Positions 25,470-33,488 of a DNA stretch of 43,971 nucleotides are shown piece by piece. Both the position numbers and the translations under genes were made by a program. This DNA comes from Candidatus Pacearchaeota archaeon (GTDB taxonomy: Archaea > Nanobdellota > Nanobdellia > Pacearchaeales > GW2011-AR1). The DNA is taken from positions 1 through 43,971 of the forward strand of contig JAOAJC010000002.1 in assembly GCA_026414385.1 (NCBI GenBank). Reading direction: 5' to 3'. The notes under the pieces were generated by a model. The model saw only the letters and a list, made by a program, of their open reading frames with translations, ran no database searches and was not told where the DNA came from. Each line of letters begins with the position of its first letter. Position 1 is the stretch's first letter.

Positions 25470-26078
25470 TTATTTTCCTCCTTTGGCTTTTTTCTCACTA
25501 GCCTTTGCTGCTTTTTTTGCAGCAGCTTTTTCAGCACTCTCTTTCTTTTTCTTATCGTCTTTTATCCACTCAATTTTTCCTAAACCCGCTTGCCTCATTG
25601 TTAATCCTATTTTTGGCTCCCCCCCTTTAAAGCTTATTGCTACGATTCTTGCAATGCACTCGTCTCCTTTTCCCAAGCTTTTCTTTGATGATTTTCCGGA
25701 CAATGTCCCTGTCTTGCTCAATGAAACATAATCTTCCATTGTCTGGCTTATGTGAATCATTCCCTGGGCAGGTCCTATTTGCATAAATGCTCCAAAATTA
25801 GTTATCTCAGAAACTATACCATAAACAATTTCATGCAATTCAGGCCTCCAAGTCAATAATTTAAATCTTGATTTATAATAAGCTGCGCCATCTCCAGGAA
25901 TAATTATCCCATCATCAACCTCGTCAACAGAAACAACCGCAATAACAAAACCCAATTCTTTTTCAACTTTATCAACAAATGTCTCATTTAGTTGCTTTTC
26001 TATAGCTTCCTTAGTAGGCAAACCGAAATGTCTCGGCTCAACCCTTACATGCTCCTCAACCTCAAGCAAATAAAACAT
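25470..26078 (-). CDS. rpo7: RNA polymerase subunit Rpo7 (RpoE')
   Basis: 202 aa. The N-terminal RNP-like tip domain is VEEHVRVEPRHFGLPTKEA, and the S1/OB domain follows as EIVYGIVSEITNFGAFMQIG. The C-terminal tail is rich in Lys and Ala. It forms the stalk with Rpo4 and binds nascent RNA. It is the first gene of the Rpo7-Spt4-S24e-S27ae operon; a TATA-like TTTAAATATT lies about 26-35 nt upstream. Confidence 0.95.
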   Translation of the reverse strand: MFYLLEVEEHVRVEPRHFGLPTKEAIEKQLNETFVDKVEKELGFVIAVVSVDEVDDGIIIPGDGAAYYKSRFKLLTWRPELHEIVYGIVSEITNFGAFMQIGPAQGMIHISQTMEDYVSLSKTGTLSGKSSKKSLGKGDECIARIVAISFKGGEPKIGLTMRQAGLGKIEWIKDDKKKKESAEKAAAKKAAKASEKKAKGGK

Positions 26079-26256
26079 CTTATGTTCTGTATAATTTAAT
26101 CTATAATATTTAAACGCAAAAATTCATTTAAAAAGCTTGCTATTTTGCAAATCATTTTCGCAATTTTTTATCTTTATAAAATCTTGTTCTAACTTAAAAA
26201 TAACAATAACGATAAACAATAGAAATATTTAAAAGCCGATTCAAAAAAAGATTATA

Positions 26257-26754
26257 ATGGCAAAAAAGAAAAGAACTAAAAGAAAACCAATCTCTTATGA
26301 AGATATACTCTCACGATCGCTCGAATCTATAAATCAAACAAATCGCACCGAATCATATTTAATAAAAAAAGCGATAGACGAAGAAGCTCTTGCAGAAAGA
26401 TCAAGGAAATCAGGAAAGTTTGAAAGAGCAATTTACCATGATGCAATAGCAATGGCTCATTATTTAAGCGCAGGCAAACCTGGAAATGCTATTGCAATCG
26501 GATATGCTGGACAAAGATCTGCTCCGAACGACAGAGTTTATTTTTCTTATGCAGAACTTCTTTCTTGCGCTTTTTGTGAACTCGGAGATAGGGAATTAGC
26601 AAAAACAGTTTTATCTATCGCTGAAACAGAAGCAAAAAAAGCAAAAAAAGAATTAGAAAGAATAGCGAAACAATATGATGGGATTATAAATAAACTTGAA
26701 AGCAAAAGAATAACTATAAAAGAGATGATAAGCAAAGAACAAGAAGAATATTAA
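26257..26754 (+). CDS. helical repeat-like protein of unknown function
   Basis: 165 aa, alpha-helical throughout with a basic N-terminus (AKKKRTKRKPISYEDIL). The middle, AERSRKSGKFERAIYHDAIA and FSYAELLSCAFCELGDRELA, resembles a TPR-like arrangement of helix pairs, and the C-terminus is a coiled coil. No catalytic motif, no membrane segment. A TATA-like ATATTTAAAAG sits about 26 nt before the ATG. A protein-binding role is inference. Confidence 0.6.
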   Translation: MAKKKRTKRKPISYEDILSRSLESINQTNRTESYLIKKAIDEEALAERSRKSGKFERAIYHDAIAMAHYLSAGKPGNAIAIGYAGQRSAPNDRVYFSYAELLSCAFCELGDRELAKTVLSIAETEAKKAKKELERIAKQYDGIINKLESKRITIKEMISKEQEEY

Positions 26755-26770
26755 AAACTTTACAACTTTT

Positions 26771-27982
26771 CTATAAAATCTCACCATAACCAATTAATCT
26801 CCAATGATTATTAATGTTTCTTGCAATACCAACATTATCTCCTCTAAAAGAAACAATCGGAATTTTTAACGAAAATTCAATTACATCTTTTTTTACTTTT
26901 TTTACGATTCCGACAGACATTGATGTATTAATACTTAACATTAACATTTCGCTTACCTTTATTTCATTAATTTTCTCGTGCCCTATTGTTCCATAAACTT
27001 CTGGAAATAACTGATATTTTATACTTATGTTAGTTGTAATCTCAGGTAATTTTCCAACATGAGAGACAACGCAACCAGCAAGCGCGTCATTTTTCCCAAT
27101 TGTCATATCCAACTCTGTCTCTATTGACATACTCCCACCAGGAGTTAATTTATCAACTTTCTTTGTTCCCCTAAATAAACTAACAATTTTTGTTTTTAAT
27201 GTCTTATAATGTAATTGGTTTGCTTCCCTTATAACCATACCTGGCTTTATCTCTATCTCGTCCCCGACTTTTAATATTCCTTGTTTCAAAGTCCCGCCAA
27301 GAACAGCGCCATGTAAATTTTCAGGTTTTGTCCCCGGTTTATTAATATCAAAACTTCTTGCAACTAAAAATATCGGCTCTCCCTCTGTCTTTCTTTCTGA
27401 AATTGGAATGTTTACAATCGCTTCATAAATTTTGTCAATATTTATGTCCTGCAATGCAGAAACAGGAATTATTGGAACATTATCGTATTTTCCTTTTAAT
27501 AGCTCCATAATATCATTGTAGTTTTTTCTTGCTTGTTCAATATCAACCAAATCAATTTTGTTTTGAACTATAATAAGATTTTTTACTTTTTTAGCCTGTA
27601 ATGCTGCAAGGTGTTCTATTGTTTGTGGCTTTATTCCCTCATTAGCAGCAATAACTAAAATAGCGCCATCAATCATTGCTGCACCGGATAACATCGTTGC
27701 CATCAACATCTCATGCCCTGGAGCATCAATAAAACTAACGTGTCTTATTGCTTTCCCCCTTCCCTCTCTATTATATCCTTTCTCGTCTTTGTAAATAACA
27801 ATATCAGCATAACCTAACTTTATAGTAATCCCCCTCTTCAATTCTTCTGAGTGAGTAGAAGCCCACTTCCCACTGAGTTTATACAACAAAGTTGTTTTTC
27901 CATGATCAATATGCCCGACCATGCCTATATTTATTGTAGGCAATTCATTCTCATTGTTTTTCTTGACATCCGACTTTACCAT
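26771..27982 (-). CDS. eif2g: translation initiation factor aIF2 gamma
   Basis: 403 aa. GTPase motifs: GMVGHIDHGKTTLL, RGITIKLGYAD, DAPGHEMLM, and NKIDLVD. EF-Tu-like domains II and III follow (HGAVLGGTLKQGILKVGDEIE). It carries initiator Met-tRNA to the ribosome with aIF2 alpha and beta, which are not in the window. Usually a four-cysteine knuckle lies between LGYAD and the DAPGH motif; here that stretch (IVIYKDEKGYNREGRGKAIR) has no cysteine, so the zinc site is lost. Its gene is separated from S6e by an island. Confidence 0.95.
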   Translation of the reverse strand: MVKSDVKKNNENELPTINIGMVGHIDHGKTTLLYKLSGKWASTHSEELKRGITIKLGYADIVIYKDEKGYNREGRGKAIRHVSFIDAPGHEMLMATMLSGAAMIDGAILVIAANEGIKPQTIEHLAALQAKKVKNLIIVQNKIDLVDIEQARKNYNDIMELLKGKYDNVPIIPVSALQDINIDKIYEAIVNIPISERKTEGEPIFLVARSFDINKPGTKPENLHGAVLGGTLKQGILKVGDEIEIKPGMVIREANQLHYKTLKTKIVSLFRGTKKVDKLTPGGSMSIETELDMTIGKNDALAGCVVSHVGKLPEITTNISIKYQLFPEVYGTIGHEKINEIKVSEMLMLSINTSMSVGIVKKVKKDVIEFSLKIPIVSFRGDNVGIARNINNHWRLIGYGEIL

Positions 27983-28056
27983 TAATTTCTCAAATAATTA
28001 CATATTTTAAAATCTATGTTTTGAGACATTGCATAAATTAAATTCGCAAATTTATT

Positions 28057-28254
28057 TTATCTTTGCTTTTGAAAGAAATCAGGAACAATTTTATAATCAA
28101 ATAATTTTTTCTTTCCATTACCATACCCATAATAACAAAAAGAACATCTAACAAATCTTTCCAAAGCTTTATCTCCCGCTTCTGCATAACACCCATTATT
28201 AATATCGCCAAATCTCTTTCTTTTCAGATTTTATTTTGTTCCTATTTCATTCAT
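28057..28254 (-). pseudogene. possible remnant of an interrupted gene
   Basis: On the minus strand, MNEIGTK from an ATG at 28254 runs into a TAA (28233-28231), but the same frame then reads on through KRKRFGDINNGCYAEAGDKA, then FVRCSFCYYGYGNGKKKLFD, to a stop at 28057. The protein-like second part has no start codon of its own. This is consistent with a decayed gene carrying an in-frame stop. Family not recognised; the downstream 20-bp repeat copy overlaps the break. Confidence 0.35.
28217..28236. repeat. 20-bp direct repeat, copy 1
   Basis: TTTCTTTTCAGATTTTATTT is identical to 29265-29284 in the same orientation, 1,048 bp apart. It bounds the island holding the lysine-rich ORF, the structured RNA and the membrane protein. 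Confidence 0.6.
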
Positions 28255-28349
28255 AATTATATAATATCTTTGTTCAATTATATAATCCTCAAACAATCTC
28301 TTTGATTTGATAGAATCCTTAATTTATTTGAATGCAAAAGAATTTAATT

Positions 28350-28496
28350 TTAGGTTTTCTTTTTTCTTTTCTTTCTTTTCTTTCTTGTTTTTAACCACGC
28401 TATTATTTTCTTGATTTTGTTTTTCTTTGATTTCTTGCTCGCTCTTCTGCTATGTTTCTTAACTTTCTTGCTTGCTTTTAATTTCCTTTTTATCAT
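28350..28496 (-). CDS. 48-aa lysine/arginine-rich peptide (tentative)
   Basis: Missed by the track. MIKRKLKASKKVKKHSRRAS continues with KKSKKNKIKKIIAWLKTRKK and further KR repeats. It is over half Lys/Arg, like small chromatin-binding or histone H1-tail proteins. The ATG is 6 nt after the candidate structured RNA on the same strand. Because the DNA is a low-complexity purine tract, chance coding cannot be excluded. No ribosome site is clear. Confidence 0.35.
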   Translation of the reverse strand: MIKRKLKASKKVKKHSRRASKKSKKNKIKKIIAWLKTRKKRKKRKKKT

Positions 28497-28501
28497 GATT
28501 A

Positions 28502-28732
28502 TAAAGCTGATATCTGGACTCGGTGAAAAAGTTCCTTATGCAATCGCCGAAATCAATCTTAACCTATCGACTCGCATTCAAGGTTATCTTTTTCATGCCA
28601 TAAAGAAGCTTATAAAACACAGGTTTCGTATGGTGAGTTATAGTCCAGCCACCATATTAATAGCTGAATGTTCTACAGAGGCTTTTATGGACATATCCTT
28701 TCCAGGACAACCGAAATATCCTATCAGCTTTA
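28502..28732 (-). ncRNA. candidate pseudoknotted structured RNA
   Basis: The ends close in a perfect 11-bp helix (28502-28512 with 28722-28732). Inside, in RNA order: hairpin GGATAT/ATGTCC (28721-28716, 28694-28689) with TCCT-GGAA-AGGA (GNRA-like loop); hairpin TATGGTG/CACCATA (28629-28635, 28650-28656); helix TGAAAAAG/CTTTTTCA (28524-28531, 28588-28595) around TAACCT/AGGTTA. The loop of the second hairpin (28642-28648) pairs 7 bp with 28514-28520, just before the closing helix: a pseudoknot. A G-U pair and the GGAA loop favour the minus strand. No match to RNase P or SRP RNA cores was seen. Confidence 0.6.
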
Positions 28733-28749
28733 AATAAACACTAAAAAGC

Positions 28750-28760
28750 AATATTTAGAA
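28750..28760 (-). promoter_or_regulatory. TATA element upstream of the structured RNA
   Basis: TTCTAAATAT on the minus strand lies about 26 nt before 28730, which is the first base of the RNA closing helix to within 2-3 nt. Confidence 0.4.
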
Positions 28761-28775
28761 TTTTCTTGTCATTTT

Positions 28776-29216
28776 TTAGTTGTACTTTTTCTCAGGATTA
28801 TAAATATCAACCCCAAATATTTTCTTTCTTAGCTTTTTATTATTAATTAGATAATTCATTCCAACAAATAACCCAATAACAACCAACAAAATAATCGCTT
28901 GCCATCTTCTCAAAACAGGCTCTAATACATACTCGCTAAGAATATAATAACCAAAATAACAATAGCATATAACTAATATTGTTGCAATTGCCTCTGAAAA
29001 ATACCTCTGGAAATATTTTGCAACTCTTGATTTTATCTCTTTCTTTTCGTAGATTACCCCCAATCCCTTAAACAATTTATACTTAATAAAATCTGCAACA
29101 GGAAAAACTATTTTTCCAAAGATAAACTCATCAAAAATAACAAGAATCATAACGCTTGTTACAAATGAAATTATCTCTATGTTATTAACTAAAAATTGTG
29201 GAGACAATATATTCAT
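28776..29216 (-). CDS. membrane protein of unknown function (3-4 helices)
   Basis: 146 aa. Hydrophobic helices at about residues 14-36 (IEIISFVTSVMILVIFDEFI), 74-97 (AIATILVICYCYFGYYILSE) and 105-123 (WQAIILLVVIGLFVGMNYLI). A basic loop (KKEIKSRVAKYFQRYF) lies between the first two, probably in the cytoplasm, and the tail NNKKLRKKIFG is basic too. No family recognised. It is the only ordinary protein gene in the island between aIF2 gamma and S6e. Confidence 0.65.
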   Translation of the reverse strand: MNILSPQFLVNNIEIISFVTSVMILVIFDEFIFGKIVFPVADFIKYKLFKGLGVIYEKKEIKSRVAKYFQRYFSEAIATILVICYCYFGYYILSEYVLEPVLRRWQAIILLVVIGLFVGMNYLINNKKLRKKIFGVDIYNPEKKYN

Positions 29217-29572
29217 ATCTTGCTACCTCTTTTATACACTCTCGTTCAGTTAGTTTAAAAGATTTTTCTTTTCAGATTTTATTTCTCGATATCATTTAAA
29301 CACAAAAATGTCTTTTAGAACAATAAAAATTGATAACATAAATTAACAGTAGTTACAAATAAAAAATGAAAAAAGACGAGATGATTATTTCTGATGTATA
29401 TTAGCTTAATGGTAACTATTAAAGATATCACCCAATAACAACAAGAAATGTAATTATCCGCATTCTTATAAATTAAATTTTTGATTAGATAAAAATTATA
29501 TTATATCAGCAAAACCTTGCGCAATATAATAAAACATTCAAAAACTCATTTAATTTAATGCCTTTGCGATAT
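29217..29572. other. non-coding stretch, no gene seen
   Basis: 356 bp between the membrane protein and S6e. It contains copy 2 of the 20-bp direct repeat and AT-rich sequence. I find no ORF with protein-like composition on either strand, no tRNA and no convincing helix. Confidence 0.5.
29265..29284. repeat. 20-bp direct repeat, copy 2
   Basis: TTTCTTTTCAGATTTTATTT, identical to the copy at 28217-28236. Confidence 0.6.
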
Positions 29573-30001
29573 TTATTCTTTTTTCTCTTCTGTCTTTGTT
29601 TCTCCTTCTTTCTTTTTCTCTTTTGGCTTGTTTTGTTCAGGGAATATCTCGCTTAATGGTTTTTTTCCAGTTTTTTCAACATTTAAATTAATCTGTGAAA
29701 CAGCATTAGATATTACCTTCCCCCTTACTGTTTTTCTTAATCTTAACCCCTTTCCCTTTGTTCGCATCCCCCAACCTCTTTTTAATAAAACGCTTTTCAA
29801 TCCCAATCCTTCAACATCTTTTGACAAAGGAAAACCTGCGCTATCACTCCCCCCACTAATTTTCAACTCATAACCTTCTAATTCAGGCTTTATTTCCTCC
29901 CCCCTAACAATATCCCCAATCATCTTTCCTATAAAAATATCATTATCTATCTCAAGTTTCCAGCTTTTTCCTTTTTCAGATATATTTAACTTAAATGCCA
30001 T
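29573..30001 (-). CDS. rps6e: ribosomal protein S6e (eS6)
   Basis: 142 aa from the ATG at 30001; a TTTATAAA element about 25 nt upstream supports this leaderless start, and the longer track frame begins at a non-ATG codon. FKLNISEKGKSWKLEIDNDI, GYELKISGGSDSAGFPLSKD and the RGWGMRTKGKGLRLRKTVRG core are S6e signatures. The C-terminal tail is lysine/glutamate-rich. Located on the small-subunit body. In many archaea S6e adjoins aIF2 gamma; here 1.6 kb separates them. Confidence 0.95.
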   Translation of the reverse strand: MAFKLNISEKGKSWKLEIDNDIFIGKMIGDIVRGEEIKPELEGYELKISGGSDSAGFPLSKDVEGLGLKSVLLKRGWGMRTKGKGLRLRKTVRGKVISNAVSQINLNVEKTGKKPLSEIFPEQNKPKEKKKEGETKTEEKKE

Positions 30002-30166
30002 AGAGCAAAGAAAAATACTCAATTTATAAAGGTTGTTGTTTGATGCTTTCACATTTACAAACAATTAAAAAATTTGCCATTTTCAAATTGCCTTGTCAAT
30101 TAATGCAAAACAACAATTATAATAAAATGTAAAAATTGTTTAAAAAACACTTTTATCTAACAAAAT

Positions 30167-31363
30167 ATGGTATATATCTCGCCAAATAGATTAAGGTTAA
30201 GTGCAAGTAAAATAACCACTTACAAAGGATGTCCTCTTGCCTATTATCTTAAATATGTTGAACATGTGGATGTCCCATCAGATGTAAGAACTGTTTTTGG
30301 CAAAGTTATTCACTCCATGCTTAATGATTTTTATGATAAAAATTTCAAAAGCCCAGATAGTTTTGCTAATGCATGGAAATATAGGTGGTTCAGGGAATGT
30401 TCAGGTGAAACATTAAGTGAAAAAAGAAAAAAAATTTATAAGATTATAGAATATAACACTGGAAAAACACCAATAAGATTAGGAACCCATATTAGATTTT
30501 GCAGTCAATCAAGTCAAGAAATAGAACCTCTTGAAGTTTTTTTTGGTTACATGAAACTCGGAGAAAATATTCTAAAAAGATTCTATGAAGATTTTAAACC
30601 AAGACCCCCACCAATTTTAAAAGAATCTTCTTTTGAATTAACCATAAAAGGCAATCAAAGAGAGCATAAGGTAATTGTTATTTTTGATAGAATTGACTTA
30701 AAAAACGGCCTACCAATAATAGGAGACTACAAAACAGACAAAAAATCTCCTGAAGATAATCCAGAAGATAAAGCTTTTCAATTGCATAGGCACCCACAAT
30801 TTACGCTTTATAGTTTAGCATTTAGACAATTAATAAAAGAAGGCAGATTAAAAGGGATTATTCCAGATAGCATAGAAAAAGAAGCTGAAATATGGTATTA
30901 TCATTTAAGAAGCGGAAAAATTTTCCAAACATTTCGTAGTGAAAAAGATTTTGAATATGTTACTAGTCTTTTAGACGATGTGGCTGATGGAATTCTATGC
31001 CAACGCTTTACCCCATTTTATGGATTCCATTGCAGCATGTGTCCATATCAAATTGCATGCGAAAAATATTCAGTAAATTTTGGTGGCCCAAGAATAGATT
31101 TGGAAGGAAGAATAAAACCAGCCAAACCAATCTCTTGGGATGATGACTTAATAGAAAGAGATTGGATAAAATCAGAACTAACTCAACAAGAGAATAACAA
31201 ACAAATCTACCCTATTGATAAAAAAGGACAACAATATTTTCCATTCATGGCCCCGCAAACAAATCAAACCCCTTTGCCAAAAAACCAAAAAATCAAAAAA
31301 CCAATTCAAAAAACCCTATTTAAATTAAAACCCTATAAGCTACCTAAGACCCCCAGCCAATAA
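30167..31363 (+). CDS. PD-(D/E)XK nuclease, RecB/Cas4-like with probable Fe-S cluster
   Basis: 398 aa. The N-terminal LRLSASKITTYKGCPLAYYL (box with a first cysteine), FGKVIHSML, the active-site IVIFDRIDLKNGLPIIGDYKTDK (D...DxK), QFTLYSLAFRQL, and C-terminal YGFHCSMCPYQIACEKY. One cysteine up front plus three at the end is the 4Fe-4S arrangement of Cas4 and AddB nucleases. It lacks helicase domains. A standalone RecB-family nuclease suggests DNA repair or processing; no cas genes or CRISPR array lie in the window. It overlaps aIF5B by 20 nt at the 3' ends. Confidence 0.85.
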   Translation: MVYISPNRLRLSASKITTYKGCPLAYYLKYVEHVDVPSDVRTVFGKVIHSMLNDFYDKNFKSPDSFANAWKYRWFRECSGETLSEKRKKIYKIIEYNTGKTPIRLGTHIRFCSQSSQEIEPLEVFFGYMKLGENILKRFYEDFKPRPPPILKESSFELTIKGNQREHKVIVIFDRIDLKNGLPIIGDYKTDKKSPEDNPEDKAFQLHRHPQFTLYSLAFRQLIKEGRLKGIIPDSIEKEAEIWYYHLRSGKIFQTFRSEKDFEYVTSLLDDVADGILCQRFTPFYGFHCSMCPYQIACEKYSVNFGGPRIDLEGRIKPAKPISWDDDLIERDWIKSELTQQENNKQIYPIDKKGQQYFPFMAPQTNQTPLPKNQKIKKPIQKTLFKLKPYKLPKTPSQ

Positions 31364-33095
31364 TTTTCTTTCTCTTTATGTCAGCAATCTCTTGCAAAAC
31401 CTTTAATTCATCAGCACTCAACAAATCTTTATTTTTTTTAAACTCTCTATATTGCTTTTCAGTTATGTCTGCATAAAGATATTTTTTATCACTTAATTTC
31501 CTCTCAAAATTAACTCCATGAAGAGCAATTGCAAGCTCCTCTCCCTCTTTTGCCTCTTGAACAGATTCTTTTTCTTTCTGCAACGATTTTACTCTTGCAA
31601 TTTCCTCACCGCTTTCATCAATTAATGGCAACCCAGGTTTTATCTTTCCAGCAATCACTCTAATCCCAAAAATAGCAGGATTCAAATTTCTAAATACATA
31701 TCTATGCAATATCTCTAATTTAGATATTGTTGCGAGAGACATTAATCTCTCTTTCTCTATTTCTTTTGCCCTTTTTTCCCTCCACTCTTGCAAATCTTCA
31801 ATTAGTTTGTAAATTATATCATTAGTTAAAATTTTAATATTTCCAATTTCAAGCCCTTCTTCAATACCAACATTAAAGCCAACAACAACAGCATCCAATG
31901 GATTAATTTCCAAATTGGCTTTTGCATTCACAATGTCTATTTTGTTAATTGCCCCAATATCGGCTTTCAAAATTTTAATATTTTGTTGCTTTAATAAATA
32001 TATTAACGCCTCTAAGCTTCCCAAAGAATCTGCCTTTATTATAATTCCTTCTTTGTCATTCTTTATCACGCCAGAAATTTCTTTCTTGAATTCAGATTTT
32101 ATCTTTTCAAAATTATTATCTAACTTTTGAAAAGGCATTCCTGGAAGAATTCCTTCTTTGCTTTTCAAATGAATTCTTATCCCAGTTGCAGCAGTTACGC
32201 AATTAACTGCTCGGTATTTTTCTGATAAAGGTAAAATTTCTTCAATAGCTCTTACTTTTGATAATACAGGCTCATTGAATGTAGCAATTGCAATCTCATC
32301 ATCTTCCTTTAATACCCCATCATATAAAATTGCTTCTATACTCTCCATTGCTTTCTCTTTTTTAATTTCTAAAATAATGCCCTTGGCCTCATTTGAAACT
32401 TTTAATCGTTCTTTCAAAAATCTCTGTGATAATCCGCACAAAACAAGCAATAATTCTGAAATTCCCTCTCCTGTTCTCGCAGATGTGGGAACAATTGCAA
32501 CCTTTTTTGTAAAATCACTTACATTAAAAAATAAATCAGAATCAAACCCGTGTTCTTTTAAGCTACCTTGAAAAGTAATCAGCGCCTCATCAAATTCCTG
32601 TCTTACATTCACTGGTTGATTTTCAATAGATTCCTTTAATCCCAAATGAGAATAATTCATCCACCCTGAAATTGTATCTATTTTATTAAGTGCTATCAAA
32701 AAAGGAGTTTTATTTGCCCTCAATATTTGCAAAACCTCTGCTGTTTGTGGTTTAATTCCCTCTTTTATTGCCACAACCAATATCGCCAAATCAGCAAGAG
32801 CCCCCCCTCTTTTTCTCAAATTTGTAAATGCAGCATGCCCTGGAGTATCTATAAATAAAAATCCAGGAATCTCTAATTTTATTTTGTATTTATCAATTAA
32901 AGGACAAGTGCCTCGTATTTTATCAGCAGGATATTTCGTAAAAGAAATCTTTTGAGTTATTCCCCCCGCCTCTTTCTCACCAACAGAACTACCTCTAAAT
33001 CTATCCAAAATAGATGTCTTGCCATGATCTACATGCCCGCATACCGTTACAATAGGACACCTTATTCCCAAATTGTTCTTGTCTTCGCTTTTCAT
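31344..33095 (-). CDS. infB: translation initiation factor aIF5B
   Basis: 583 aa, the short archaeal form. GTPase motifs VCGHVDHGKTSILD, FIDTPGHAAF, LNKIDTI, then domain II, the thioredoxin-like domain III (GIIIKADSLGSLEALIYLLK) and the domain IV barrel. It promotes subunit joining with initiator tRNA. No intein, no N-terminal extension. The convergent nuclease gene overlaps its end by 20 nt. Confidence 0.95.
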   Translation of the reverse strand: MKSEDKNNLGIRCPIVTVCGHVDHGKTSILDRFRGSSVGEKEAGGITQKISFTKYPADKIRGTCPLIDKYKIKLEIPGFLFIDTPGHAAFTNLRKRGGALADLAILVVAIKEGIKPQTAEVLQILRANKTPFLIALNKIDTISGWMNYSHLGLKESIENQPVNVRQEFDEALITFQGSLKEHGFDSDLFFNVSDFTKKVAIVPTSARTGEGISELLLVLCGLSQRFLKERLKVSNEAKGIILEIKKEKAMESIEAILYDGVLKEDDEIAIATFNEPVLSKVRAIEEILPLSEKYRAVNCVTAATGIRIHLKSKEGILPGMPFQKLDNNFEKIKSEFKKEISGVIKNDKEGIIIKADSLGSLEALIYLLKQQNIKILKADIGAINKIDIVNAKANLEINPLDAVVVGFNVGIEEGLEIGNIKILTNDIIYKLIEDLQEWREKRAKEIEKERLMSLATISKLEILHRYVFRNLNPAIFGIRVIAGKIKPGLPLIDESGEEIARVKSLQKEKESVQEAKEGEELAIALHGVNFERKLSDKKYLYADITEKQYREFKKNKDLLSADELKVLQEIADIKRKKIIGWGS

Positions 33096-33203
33096 CTTCT
33101 AATTCCCCGTCATTAAAACCATTATAAATATCAGTTTTCAAGGGTATAAAAACATATCAACTATCACACAAATCTAAATAAGCAAAGATTAATATTGAAA
33201 AAT

Positions 33204-33485
33204 ATGGAATATTCAACAACAAGAAATAAAAGAGATTATAGAAGGGAGGGAAATTATAAATCAAAACATCACCCTCAAAAAAGAGATTACTGCCCGGAAA
33301 GATATGGGCGACAACAAAAAATGCTCGCGTTTAAAGCGTTTAAAGAAAAAAGGCTTGCTCTTATAAAAGAAAGACATAATTTAATGAAAAAAGAACGCGA
33401 ATTAATAGAAGAAGAACTAAAAAAAAGCAAATTAGAAAAAGAGCTTGAAAAAGAAATAAGAGAAGATGAAATTGATGAACAATAA
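33204..33485 (+). CDS. small charged coiled-coil protein
   Basis: 93 aa from the ATG at 33204 (a TTG three codons upstream is unlikely). The first third is basic and aromatic (TTRNKRDYRREGNYKSKHHP); the rest is a Lys/Glu coiled coil (ERHNLMKKERELIEEELKKS). A CTAAATAAG TATA-like element sits about 27 nt before the ATG. Three bases separate it from the convergent proS stop. No family recognised; it may bind RNA through the basic part, by inference. Confidence 0.55.
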   Translation: MEYSTTRNKRDYRREGNYKSKHHPQKRDYCPERYGRQQKMLAFKAFKEKRLALIKERHNLMKKERELIEEELKKSKLEKELEKEIREDEIDEQ

Positions 33486-33488
33486 AAA

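Noticed and set aside
28411-28450. CT-rich tract as a CRISPR leader or repeat array
   Set aside because: It is simple-sequence pyrimidine DNA without regularly spaced repeats.
28502-28732. RNase P RNA or SRP RNA
   Set aside because: A GGCTTTTATGG on the plus strand recalls the RNase P 3' motif, but the order of helices, the 5' GAGGAAAGUCC-like core and the SRP GGAAGG helix 8 loop are missing.
28411-28737. 108-aa plus-strand ORF across the island
   Set aside because: It is antisense to the lysine-rich ORF and the structured RNA; the hydrophobic start is only the complement of the purine tract.
29367-29420. Box C/D guide RNA around GATGATT...CTGATG
   Set aside because: Only one C-like and one D-like box are present, without the paired second set or terminal stem.
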